From Betaproteobacteria bacterium HGW-Betaproteobacteria-20 (GTDB taxonomy: Bacteria > Pseudomonadota > Gammaproteobacteria > Burkholderiales > Methylophilaceae), in NCBI GenBank assembly GCA_002842195.1, contig PHCL01000102.1, forward strand, positions 1 through 5,688: DNA of 5,688 nucleotides. The letters are read 5' to 3'. Below, piece by piece: positions 1-5,681 of the stretch. The notes under the pieces were generated by a model that saw only the letters and a program-made list of their open reading frames with translations, did no database searches and was not told where the DNA came from. Both the position numbers and the translations under genes were made by a program. Numbering within the stretch: the stretch's first letter is position 1; each line of letters begins with the position of its first letter.

Positions 1-71
1 CCAACCTTAATTGGCACTAGTAGCCTCAACTCCTTGAGTGAAATGAAGGTCATATACAATAAAAATATGAA

Positions 72-1466
72 TTATTGCGGTTGTGACGGCCCAGATATTA
101 AATATAACTGCCCATATTCCACCAGTTCTGGATCAGAATGACGTAAATGTGCTTGTGCAACGCCTAAATAATATCGCCTATTTGTGTCAAACCAAGAGGC
201 AGATTTAACCTCATTCGTAATTTCAACTATGCCCGATTGCTCTTCATCTAAAGTCATAAACTTTTTACTTGTTTGGTGAACAAAACGCTCAGCATCAGCC
301 TCAAAAATTCGCGTCGCTTTATTGGGCAGTTTGGGATCAAACAACCATATGCCCGCGGCAAATTGATTGCTGCCTGGATCCTCATTGATTAAGATTCGCC
401 CATCACTATCCGCCTCGATATTATCGAACATCTGCCCACCGATATCGTGCGCGGTGAGAACTGCACTGAAGCTACCGCCTTTTTCTGGTATACGCGCATC
501 GTCAAAGTCCATGCGAAACAACTGGCTTTGCCCATCAATCTTGTCCGTTGTGGCAAACCAGAATAAGTTTTTATCCAGTTTATCCCATGCACCATCTTCT
601 GGACGCAATAAAGGTGTTGCCCCAAGCACATTAGAACGGGCTCTCAACATTTCACCACCAAGCCCTACTACGTCGCCCAATGGCAACAGTGTAAAACGTT
701 CACCTTCAAAACGCACGGCATACAACACGCCGCCAACTAGCCCCGCTTTTTCTGCAGGATTACCAACATTGCGCTTTTCTCCCACGTACACATAAACATG
801 CCCACCAGGAAAATCATCCATACCAATCACTACCGTTCGCTTACCAGATTTCGGTAATGCTAAAAGATTTTCCCAAGCAACACGCCCTAGATGTGGCAAC
901 TCATAACTGACACCATTATATTCGCCACTAACCACATGCGCCAAAGCGCGGCCACCCAACTCCTTATCTTCCTCACCATTTAGTAAAATTTTTCCATCAA
1001 AGCCGATACCATCATCATCTAAAAATGCTGATCCATGCGCCAAATCTGCTGAGCAGAAACGTCCGAAAGTTACGTTTTGCGCTAAATAATAGTGTTGTTT
1101 CTCAGCATCCCACAGCTGCACTTTCTTGATTAAATCATCACCACTAAACATGACCAGGTCATTCAAACCTAGTACCCAACGCGATACAAATGCACCTTTA
1201 CTACCGTGTGCTCGAACTGTGCCAATATCTGCATTCAACTCATGATTCATCAGTACGGTGAGTGTGCCGTCACCATTATCAAAAGCCCCTAGACCGTCAG
1301 GCACGCCTACCATACGGTAACCATTTTTAGCGGATTCACCCACCGTGATAATGGGACGAACCTCCCAACCTGCGGCGACAGGTTGAACATAAGCATTGCC
1401 TGCTAGCGCAGGCAATGCAACAAAAATTAGCAAGACCGCTAAATATTGTGTGATTACTTTAATCAT
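72..1466 (-). CDS. Secreted DUF839/PhoX-like protein, probable phosphatase
   Basis: This 464-residue protein begins with a Sec signal peptide (MIKVITQYLAVLLIFVALPALAG, cleavage probably after Ala22) without a twin-arginine motif, so it is predicted to be exported. The rest resembles the DUF839/PhoX beta-propeller family. Landmarks are an MNHEL motif (73-77, compare the NHE of PhoX), an isolated Cys138 in GRFCSADL, NGEED (163-167, compare the CEE motif of PhoX), LGRVAWEN (193-200), MDDFPGGHVYVYVG (216-229, compare GDD...YKFV), and DNIEADSDGRILINEDPG (348-365), typical of the family's C-terminal half. Known PhoX enzymes are Ca/Fe-dependent alkaline phosphatases that use a Cys and several acidic residues for metal binding. 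Activity here is inferred from that resemblance. The start is ATG, preceded by AAAGGT with 9 nt spacing. A REP-type hairpin sits in the upstream leader. The neighbouring porin supports a role in phosphate scavenging. A phytase-like or non-enzymatic propeller remains possible. Confidence 0.72.
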   Translation of the reverse strand: MIKVITQYLAVLLIFVALPALAGNAYVQPVAAGWEVRPIITVGESAKNGYRMVGVPDGLGAFDNGDGTLTVLMNHELNADIGTVRAHGSKGAFVSRWVLGLNDLVMFSGDDLIKKVQLWDAEKQHYYLAQNVTFGRFCSADLAHGSAFLDDDGIGFDGKILLNGEEDKELGGRALAHVVSGEYNGVSYELPHLGRVAWENLLALPKSGKRTVVIGMDDFPGGHVYVYVGEKRNVGNPAEKAGLVGGVLYAVRFEGERFTLLPLGDVVGLGGEMLRARSNVLGATPLLRPEDGAWDKLDKNLFWFATTDKIDGQSQLFRMDFDDARIPEKGGSFSAVLTAHDIGGQMFDNIEADSDGRILINEDPGSNQFAAGIWLFDPKLPNKATRIFEADAERFVHQTSKKFMTLDEEQSGIVEITNEVKSASWFDTNRRYYLGVAQAHLRHSDPELVEYGQLYLISGPSQPQ

Positions 1467-1487
1467 CTGTGATTAACCTTTCAAATC

Positions 1488-1575
1488 AAAAAATGTAGCC
1501 TTGATGGAATGAAATGGAATCGAGGGATTGGAGGCTTCATTTATCCTCGATTCCGTTCCACTGCATCGAGGCTAC
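1488..1575 (-). terminator. Terminator-like hairpin in leader of PhoX-like gene (possible attenuator)
   Basis: On the minus strand the inverted REP pair (arms 1575-1545 and 1525-1495, 26 of 31 positions complementary, loop 19 nt) is followed by one A and then six Ts (1493-1488). This is the geometry of an intrinsic terminator. It ends about 8 nt before the AAAGGT ribosome-binding site of the DUF839 gene and leaves no room for a promoter downstream. Transcription from 1626-1631 or further upstream must therefore pass through it. Whether it stops polymerase is not known; the long loop and mismatches make this uncertain. Confidence 0.4.
1495..1575. repeat. Pair of inverted GTAG-type REP elements (REPIN/BIME-like)
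   Basis: Two 31-nt units face each other: 1495-1525 on the plus strand and 1545-1575 on the minus strand. Each starts with the tetranucleotide GTAG, followed by an imperfect palindrome with ends CCTTGAT or CCTCGAT and a matching ATCGAGG. The units agree at 26 of 31 positions and four of the five differences are transitions, so many would still pair as G-U in RNA. A GTAG foot followed by a hairpin is the hallmark of bacterial REP sequences mobilised by RAYT transposases, and two in inverted order form a REPIN or BIME. No RAYT gene lies in this window. Copy number in the genome cannot be judged from here. Confidence 0.75.
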
Positions 1576-1625
1576 TAACGGTATCTACGCTAGCTAGAAA
1601 TTTCATCATTATTTTCATGATAAGT

Positions 1626-1631
1626 ATTATA
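1626..1631 (-). promoter_or_regulatory. Perfect TATAAT -10 candidate for the PhoX-like gene
   Basis: The minus strand reads TATAAT here, immediately downstream of the porin terminator and upstream of the REP pair, oriented toward the DUF839 gene. At 17 bp spacing the -35 position falls in the T-run and stem of the porin terminator (GCTTTT), which is a poor match to TTGACA, and no extended -10 TG is present. If it is real, it either needs an activator or is weak. The transcript would have a leader of about 150 nt containing the REP hairpin. I infer this from position and motif only. Confidence 0.4.
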
Positions 1632-1645
1632 GCCTTTCAAACTAC

Positions 1646-1672
1646 AAAAAAAGCCCGCTATTTAAGCGGGCT
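1646..1672 (-). terminator. Rho-independent terminator of the porin gene
   Basis: On the minus strand, AGCCCGCT, a 5-nt loop and AGCGGGCT form a perfect 8-bp GC-rich stem followed by a run of six Ts. It lies about 55 nt beyond the porin stop codon, with a small additional 6-bp hairpin (TGTGGT/ACCACA, 1680-1695) between. This is a textbook intrinsic terminator and closes the porin transcription unit before the DUF839 gene. Confidence 0.92.
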
Positions 1673-1727
1673 AAGGGAATGTGGTTTACACCACAAGGAG
1701 ATTCATATTGTTAATGTTGCTTAAAGC

Positions 1728-3185
1728 TTAGAAGTCAATTTGCGCACGCAAGTTAACTGCTTTTTCTGTGTCTTTAGTACATGTAGCACCTGTCACACAG
1801 TCCATGTTAGTTTTAACATAGTTAGCCATGAAGCGTACATTCGGGCTAGGGATCCATTTCAAACCAAGCGTCCAGGCATCCGCTTCATTGAATTTACCAT
1901 CTTCACCAGCACCGTTAAACACGTCCGCAGTTTCAGCACCTAATTTAAAATCAGAAGCATCTACCTTACTATAACGTGCGCCAATTTCCCAAGCACCCGG
2001 ACCCCATTTACCCGCCTTAGGATCAAAATTGTTTTTTGGTTTCATGCGACCACCAAACATCCCGCCTTTATACACGTCAGCATAGCTTTCACCGGTAATC
2101 ATCCAGTTCACTGCTGCATACCAAGCGGTAATATCTTTACTTTGGCCCGCAGGAGCGCCCGCGACCAAACTATTGTTACCATCTGGGTCAAATTTAGCCT
2201 TAATCCATTCAGATTGCAGTTTCACTGGGCCATAAGCCACAGCACCTTCTAAACCGGTACGTTTTAAATCGTAACCCTTATTAGTTGCACCAATGGCAGG
2301 AAGGGCCGAGGATTGGAAAACATTTGTGCCTCGACCCTCGGTACGAATAGAAAATGCAGTTAGGTCATGGTTATCACTGGTATCAGAGTACGCTGCACCC
2401 AAGTGGTAAACAGCATCTTTTTGATCCATCAACTCGGCAATATTGACTGTCGCACGACCTGTCACTGACTTACCATCTGCAATAATGCTAGTGTCGTTGT
2501 TATTTTGGCCGCGATTAACACCAACCCCATTAAACACGCCCAAAGCGTAGGTAATACCTTTATACGGTACACCATGTATTTGTGCACCACGGTCAACCGC
2601 TGGTACCAACTGTGTTACGAATGAGCGCTCAGTAAAGTTCAAGAATCGTGAACTACCTAATTCTTCCATGCTGAATGGTTGTTTGAACTGACCAAATTTA
2701 AACTGCGCTTGATCCCACCAGCGCACGTTCAACCATGCATACAATAAATCTGAGCCTGTTGAACCAGCTCCGTTATAAGTCATTTCGAAGTCGTAGGTAT
2801 CGTAAAACGAACCTTTAGCGGTTAAATAAGCACGGCGAATATCAAAAGTTTCAGCCTGATTGCTTGTTACTTCGTTATTAAAAGTACGATAATCTAATTG
2901 CGCACGACCATTAATCGAAAATTTATGCTGTTTATCACCTGACTCGAACACGATACCGTCTTTGAAAGAAGCCTTGATTTCGCTTTCTTTCTTTTTAGCA
3001 GCAGCTTCTTTTTCACCAGCGCGGCCTTTAGTTAGCAAAGCGCCTTCTTCTTCTGTCAATACGCCTTTTGCAATCAGCGCATTCACAATATCATCTGTAC
3101 TATCAGCCATAGCTGGAACGGCCGCGCCCATCATCAAAACACTACCTACTGCGGCAATAATACCGCGCAATTTGTTACTTCTCAT
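1728..3185 (-). CDS. OprO/OprP-family phosphate-selective porin
   Basis: The product is a 485-residue outer-membrane beta-barrel that would form an anion channel, probably for phosphate or polyphosphate. The signal peptide is residues 1-27 (MRSNKLRGIIAAVGSVLMMG...AMA, cleaved before DSTDD). It is followed by a periplasmic helical segment (DDIVNALIAKGVLTEEEGALL and a Lys/Glu/Ala-rich stretch to about residue 70) of coiled-coil character, as is common in Porin_O_P proteins. The barrel then runs to the end, with the family block GQFKQPFSMEELGSS and a nearby VPAVDRGAQIHG, and closes with ...LRAQIDF, the terminal Phe expected for BAM-dependent assembly. Two cysteines, 463 and 469, flank a short loop near the C terminus. 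The start chosen is the ATG at 3185, because GGGGAG lies 7 nt upstream; an upstream in-frame ATG at 3215 would add ten residues but has no such site. A Pho box promoter precedes it and a strong terminator follows, so it is probably a single-gene PHO unit. Substrate specificity is inferred from family and regulation. Confidence 0.9.
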   Translation of the reverse strand: MRSNKLRGIIAAVGSVLMMGAAVPAMADSTDDIVNALIAKGVLTEEEGALLTKGRAGEKEAAAKKKESEIKASFKDGIVFESGDKQHKFSINGRAQLDYRTFNNEVTSNQAETFDIRRAYLTAKGSFYDTYDFEMTYNGAGSTGSDLLYAWLNVRWWDQAQFKFGQFKQPFSMEELGSSRFLNFTERSFVTQLVPAVDRGAQIHGVPYKGITYALGVFNGVGVNRGQNNNDTSIIADGKSVTGRATVNIAELMDQKDAVYHLGAAYSDTSDNHDLTAFSIRTEGRGTNVFQSSALPAIGATNKGYDLKRTGLEGAVAYGPVKLQSEWIKAKFDPDGNNSLVAGAPAGQSKDITAWYAAVNWMITGESYADVYKGGMFGGRMKPKNNFDPKAGKWGPGAWEIGARYSKVDASDFKLGAETADVFNGAGEDGKFNEADAWTLGLKWIPSPNVRFMANYVKTNMDCVTGATCTKDTEKAVNLRAQIDF

Positions 3186-3192
3186 TAAATTA

Positions 3193-3198
3193 CTCCCC
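3193..3198 (-). promoter_or_regulatory. Ribosome-binding site that fixes the porin start
   Basis: The minus strand reads GGGGAG, 7 nt upstream of the ATG at 3185. This is the strongest Shine-Dalgarno match near the gene and places the start at the Met preceding RSNKLRG, which also gives a normal signal peptide with its basic N-region at the beginning. Confidence 0.85.
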
Positions 3199-3251
3199 GT
3201 TAAAAAATTACACAAAATTGGTCTAGCTGGTTAAGTCTTAATACGAAAACG

Positions 3252-3257
3252 ATTATG
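3252..3257 (-). promoter_or_regulatory. -10 element of the porin promoter
   Basis: The minus strand reads CATAAT, five of six matches to TATAAT, starting 10 bp after the end of the Pho box. That is the arrangement of PhoB-activated promoters, where the Pho box takes the place of the -35 element. The predicted transcript would start near 3245, giving a leader of about 60 nt before the porin ATG. Confidence 0.7.
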
Positions 3258-3267
3258 CGTTTTTAAT

Positions 3268-3285
3268 ATGACGTTTTTATGACGA
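3268..3285 (-). promoter_or_regulatory. Pho box (PhoB-binding site) upstream of the porin gene
   Basis: The minus strand reads TCGTCATAAAAACGTCAT: two 7-nt half-sites, TCGTCAT and ACGTCAT, separated by AAAA, giving an 11-bp direct repeat. The known Pho box consensus is CTGTCAT, four A/T-rich bases, CTGTCAY; each half-site here keeps the GTCAT core. The distance to the CATAAT -10 is exactly 10 bp. The match in repeat spacing, A/T linker and promoter position supports PhoB control of the porin during phosphate starvation. Confidence 0.8.
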
Positions 3286-3324
3286 ATACCTATTTTCACA
3301 ACGCAGTGTTGCGTAAAAACAACA

Positions 3325-4182
3325 TTAGATTCTAACGATTGCCAGCATGATTAACCCCAGCATAACAATGGCCATGCCTATCAGTCTTAGTTGCCAATAC
3401 TGGCGTTCATGAAACATAAAAATAGATAACGCGCCCGCAATGACAATACCCGCATTAGTGAATGCCACCACAACCGCAGCCGGCATGCTGCGCATGGCAT
3501 GTATCACCAGCACATAAGCCAGCCCGATACAAAGCCCTGCCACTAACATCGTGAGTAACGGCGGCCTGCGCTCTGGGCGCCAACAGCCATGCTCTCGGCG
3601 TAACAATATGGTAATGGCAATAAAAGAAAGCGCGTAACCCACGCTGATAAAACCGAGTACGCTGGAAAGCGTAGGCAAAAATGGTGTTGCGGCTTTATCA
3701 GTGAGTGAATAGACGCTGGTTGCCAGTGCCGCGGCTAAAGCCCACGGCAATGCGGCACGTGCATCATTTCGCCAAGCGGTAGATGCCAGCAGCATAAGCC
3801 CCGCCACGCTGAGCAGCATAGCCAACCAAGCCCCAACGCCTAACGATTCACCAAATAACAATAGACTCCAGATAGCAATTAATAAAGGTGAGCTACGCAC
3901 AATGGGGTAAACCAGCGCTACCGGTGCGTGGTGGTAGGCGCGGTCTAAGGCCACAAAATAGGCGACATTAGCTAGACTGGATAGCAATAAAGCCAAAGCC
4001 AGTTGTGGTGTCCAGTGTGCCTGCGTCACCAGTGCATAAAACCCCCACGGTGCGAGTATTAAACAATGGGTTGCCAGCGCCCACCATAGCAGGCGAGTTT
4101 TAGCGCCATGCTGGCGTACGAGTAAGTTCCATGCCACATGCATGGCGACTGAGCCAGTGATGGCGAGCATGGCGGTGTTCAT
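3325..4182 (-). CDS. EamA/DMT-family membrane protein of the phosphonate-associated type
   Basis: This 285-residue, strongly hydrophobic inner-membrane protein has about ten predicted transmembrane helices arranged as two EamA repeats (about 1-135 and 143-285). Each repeat has the equivalent segment ending in an acidic residue: VALVYPIVRSSPLLI...LLFGE (88-112, Glu112) and AAVVVAFTNAGIVIA...FMFHE (235-259, Glu259). DMT proteins export or exchange small metabolites. A subgroup (TIGRFAM phn_DUF6) is recognised as occurring beside phosphonate catabolism genes, and the position next to phnNP fits this. The substrate is unknown. No clear Shine-Dalgarno sequence precedes the ATG; a 6-bp hairpin (TTTCAA/TTGAAA, 4190-4206) lies just upstream instead. 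A terminator lies between phnP and this gene, so it may have its own weak promoter or depend on read-through. The gene is intact. Confidence 0.85.
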   Translation of the reverse strand: MNTAMLAITGSVAMHVAWNLLVRQHGAKTRLLWWALATHCLILAPWGFYALVTQAHWTPQLALALLLSSLANVAYFVALDRAYHHAPVALVYPIVRSSPLLIAIWSLLLFGESLGVGAWLAMLLSVAGLMLLASTAWRNDARAALPWALAAALATSVYSLTDKAATPFLPTLSSVLGFISVGYALSFIAITILLRREHGCWRPERRPPLLTMLVAGLCIGLAYVLVIHAMRSMPAAVVVAFTNAGIVIAGALSIFMFHERQYWQLRLIGMAIVMLGLIMLAIVRI

Positions 4183-4212
4183 CTGAGATTTTCAATTAAG
4201 TTGAAATGATAG

Positions 4213-4238
4213 AAAAAACCGCTCTTTGACGGGCGGTT
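4213..4238 (-). terminator. Rho-independent terminator after phnP
   Basis: On the minus strand, AACCGC pairs with GCGGTT around a loop of about 10 nt (one further C-G pair is possible inside), and the stem runs directly into TTTT, giving six consecutive Ts. It lies 110 nt beyond the phnP stop and about 30 nt before the EamA start codon. It probably ends the phn operon transcript, at least partly. Confidence 0.75.
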
Positions 4239-4242
4239 CCTT

Positions 4243-4285
4243 AGCCCTTCGACAAGCTCAGGGAACGGGAACTTGTCGAAGGGCT
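4243..4285. repeat. 14-bp perfect inverted repeat with 15-nt spacer
   Basis: AGCCCTTCGACAAG (4243-4256) is the exact reverse complement of CTTGTCGAAGGGCT (4272-4285). The left half continues as CCCTTCGACAAGCTCAGGG, a sequence family I know as a common intergenic repeat in many bacterial genomes. In RNA it would form a stable hairpin downstream of phnP that may protect the 3' end of the message. It overlaps the first of the 27-bp tandem copies. Confidence 0.85.
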
Positions 4286-4325
4286 CAGGGAGCGGGAACT
4301 TGTCGAAGGGCTCAGGGAGCGGGAG
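4267..4325. repeat. Two exact 27-bp tandem repeats plus a 5-bp partial third copy
   Basis: Positions 4267-4293 and 4294-4320 are identical 27-bp units, starting GGGAACTTGTCGAAGGG and ending CTCAGGGAGC; GGGAG at 4321-4325 begins a third copy. A diverged boundary, GGGAAC, precedes the first unit. Each unit contains the reverse complement of the TTCGACAAG core seen at 4248-4256. There are no spacers between the units, so this is a minisatellite-like tandem duplication and not a CRISPR array. It lies in the non-coding gap after phnP. Confidence 0.9.
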
Positions 4326-4348
4326 TTTAGTTGATGACAAATGTTGGT

Positions 4349-5116
4349 TCATGCGCCAATCACCATATCGTCATGCGCTACAAACACATTACTGGGTAAT
4401 GCATCAGTGTGTTGATTAAGCCAAGCATCCAGCTCATGACCAATATGGGTCAGCAAAGCTTGCTGTGGCTGCACTTGTGCAATGCTTTCCAGCGCACGCG
4501 TCACATCGTTATGCCCTTTTGGTATCTCTAATCTTGGAGGATACGAGCAATCGAGTATGAGTTGTGTTGGCTGCCAAAGACGCAAAAAATCCGCCGTGGC
4601 TGGCGGCAGGCCTACCGTATCAGTCAGGTAGGCAATGCGTGTGTCGCGCCATTCCAAGCAGTAGCCTAACGTAGGTTTAGAGTGGATGAGTGGCACTGGC
4701 GTGATAATAATTTCGCCGATATTAAACGGCTCAAATTTATGTACAGTGATGAAATCAAGCAAGCCTGGATTTTTATATAAATCAGCGCAGCCTTCAGTAT
4801 CTGGCGGGCCATAAACGGTAATTTTGCCACCCACACCCCAGCGAATAGGCAACAAGCCTTGTACGTGGTCTGCGTGAAAATGAGTAATCAAAAACGCATT
4901 GAAACTACCTGCTGGAAAACGCTCACCCAAGTTGTGCAGCCCTGCGTCAATGAGTAAACGGGTGTCGTCAGCCTCAATTAGCGCTGAGGCTGGGTTGCGT
5001 TTAAAGGTTGGGTTGTCGCGTGCGGCGGTACATACTGCACAATCACAACCATATAGCGGCGCTGCACTGGTTGAGCCTGTGCCGATAAAAGTTAATCGCA
5101 TGTTGCCAATACTCAT
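4349..5116 (-). CDS. phnP: PhnP, phosphoribosyl 1,2-cyclic phosphate phosphodiesterase
   Basis: This cytoplasmic metallo-beta-lactamase-fold hydrolase (255 residues) opens the 5-phosphoribosyl 1,2-cyclic phosphate made by C-P lyase to give ribose 1,5-bisphosphate. All expected residues are visible: the structural zinc cysteines GCDCAVC (Cys24, 26, 29), the metal motif HFHADH (His79, His81, Asp83, His84), His145 in IHSKPTLGY, Asp166 in YLTDTVGLP, His202 in KGHND (the position of the catalytic His of E. coli PhnP), and THIGHELDAW with His224 (metal) and His227 (structural zinc). Length and motif order match E. coli PhnP along the whole protein, including RWGVG and VYGPPD. The ATG at 5116 overlaps the phnN stop as ATGA, with AAGGTG 8 nt upstream inside phnN, which indicates translational coupling. 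An internal ATG at codon 6 is less likely as the start. Confidence 0.96.
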   Translation of the reverse strand: MSIGNMRLTFIGTGSTSAAPLYGCDCAVCTAARDNPTFKRNPASALIEADDTRLLIDAGLHNLGERFPAGSFNAFLITHFHADHVQGLLPIRWGVGGKITVYGPPDTEGCADLYKNPGLLDFITVHKFEPFNIGEIIITPVPLIHSKPTLGYCLEWRDTRIAYLTDTVGLPPATADFLRLWQPTQLILDCSYPPRLEIPKGHNDVTRALESIAQVQPQQALLTHIGHELDAWLNQHTDALPSNVFVAHDDMVIGA

Positions 5117-5670
5117 AATAAAAGCACCTTAGGCGCAATCAACTGCACCAGTTGTTCACCTGCATCTTCCAGCTCACCATCATTAGCAATCGTGATGCCG
5201 CCTGGCGTGGCGCGATAAACTGAGGCGCGCATCAGGCGCTCGCTAATATCGGCTTCATTTTCGCGACCACGCGCACGTAATCGTTGCGCTAAAACTTCCT
5301 GTGCAACTTCTATCCATACCGCAATTAGTTTAGGATGATTTTTTTGTGCATAAGGTAAATGCTCACGCGAGCCGTTCATCACGACGTTGTAGCCTTTGGC
5401 TAACCACATGTTGATTTCACTACCAATGCCATAACGGCAACCGTGACTTTCCCAATGCATGGCAAATAGGCTGGATTGCACCCGTGCGGTAAATTCTTCT
5501 TCACTCAAGGCAACATGATTTTCACCCCCGGCATTGGCAGGGCGTGTGATATAGCGGTGCGCAAATATGACGCCTGAATTAGTTGCCAGCCGTTTACGCG
5601 CATAGCTCATCAGGCTGTCTTTACCGCTGCCTGATGGCCCAATCACATAAAAAAGCTTACCTTCAACCAT
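5113..5670 (-). CDS. phnN: PhnN, ribose 1,5-bisphosphate phosphokinase
   Basis: This cytoplasmic kinase converts ribose 1,5-bisphosphate and ATP to PRPP, the last step of phosphonate breakdown by the C-P lyase route. The 185 residues equal the length of E. coli PhnN. The P-loop is GPSGSGKDS (11-19), followed by the family blocks HRYITRPANAGGENHVALSE (38-57), YGIGSEINMWL (80-90), NGSREHLP (99-106) and the RGREN lid region (134-138), near the guanylate-kinase fold's second basic site. The ATG at 5670 is chosen because GAGG lies 7 nt upstream (5678-5681). A TTG two codons earlier would open the frame but sits only 2 nt from GAGG. It is followed by phnP with an ATGA overlap. The upstream neighbour, expected to be phnM, is almost wholly outside the window. 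Confidence 0.95.
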   Translation of the reverse strand: MVEGKLFYVIGPSGSGKDSLMSYARKRLATNSGVIFAHRYITRPANAGGENHVALSEEEFTARVQSSLFAMHWESHGCRYGIGSEINMWLAKGYNVVMNGSREHLPYAQKNHPKLIAVWIEVAQEVLAQRLRARGRENEADISERLMRASVYRATPGGITIANDGELEDAGEQLVQLIAPKVLLL

Positions 5671-5677
5671 GATCAAA

Positions 5678-5681
5678 CCTC
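5678..5681 (-). promoter_or_regulatory. Ribosome-binding site that fixes the phnN start
   Basis: GAGG on the minus strand is 7 nt from the ATG at 5670. It decides against the in-frame TTG at 5676, which would be too close to it for initiation. Confidence 0.75.

Noticed and set aside
367..795. Plus-strand open frame of 142 codons as a gene.
   Set aside because: It lies wholly antisense to the DUF839 gene, has no recognisable domain and a low-complexity Ser/Pro-rich product. Other plus-strand frames at 2962-3234 and 4899-5132 are rejected for the same reason.
1601..1619. Repeated TTTCAT/TTTCAT near the PhoX-like promoter as a second Pho box.
   Set aside because: The repeat distance is 12 bp rather than 11, the GTCAT core is missing on the relevant strand, and it lies downstream of the candidate -10. 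No evidence for PhoB binding here.
1509..1724. Small plus-strand gene in the gap between porin and DUF839 genes.
   Set aside because: The frame runs through the REP pair and the porin terminator, and its product shows no family resemblance; the structures explain the sequence better.
3186..3215. Ten-residue N-terminal extension of the porin from an earlier in-frame ATG.
   Set aside because: It lacks a ribosome-binding site and would put extra residues in front of a well-formed signal peptide; GGGGAG supports the ATG at 3185.
3231..3241. TTAAGTCTTAA palindrome as an operator in the porin leader.
   Set aside because: A short A/T-rich palindrome of this size is expected by chance, and no regulator is suggested by it.
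3301..3314. ACGCA/TGCGT hairpin as the terminator of the EamA gene.
   Set aside because: The stem is only 5 bp and no T-run follows on the minus strand. Transcription from the EamA gene may continue into the porin.
4267..4325. CRISPR array.
   Set aside because: The 27-bp units are directly adjacent with no spacers, only two copies exist, and no cas gene is near.
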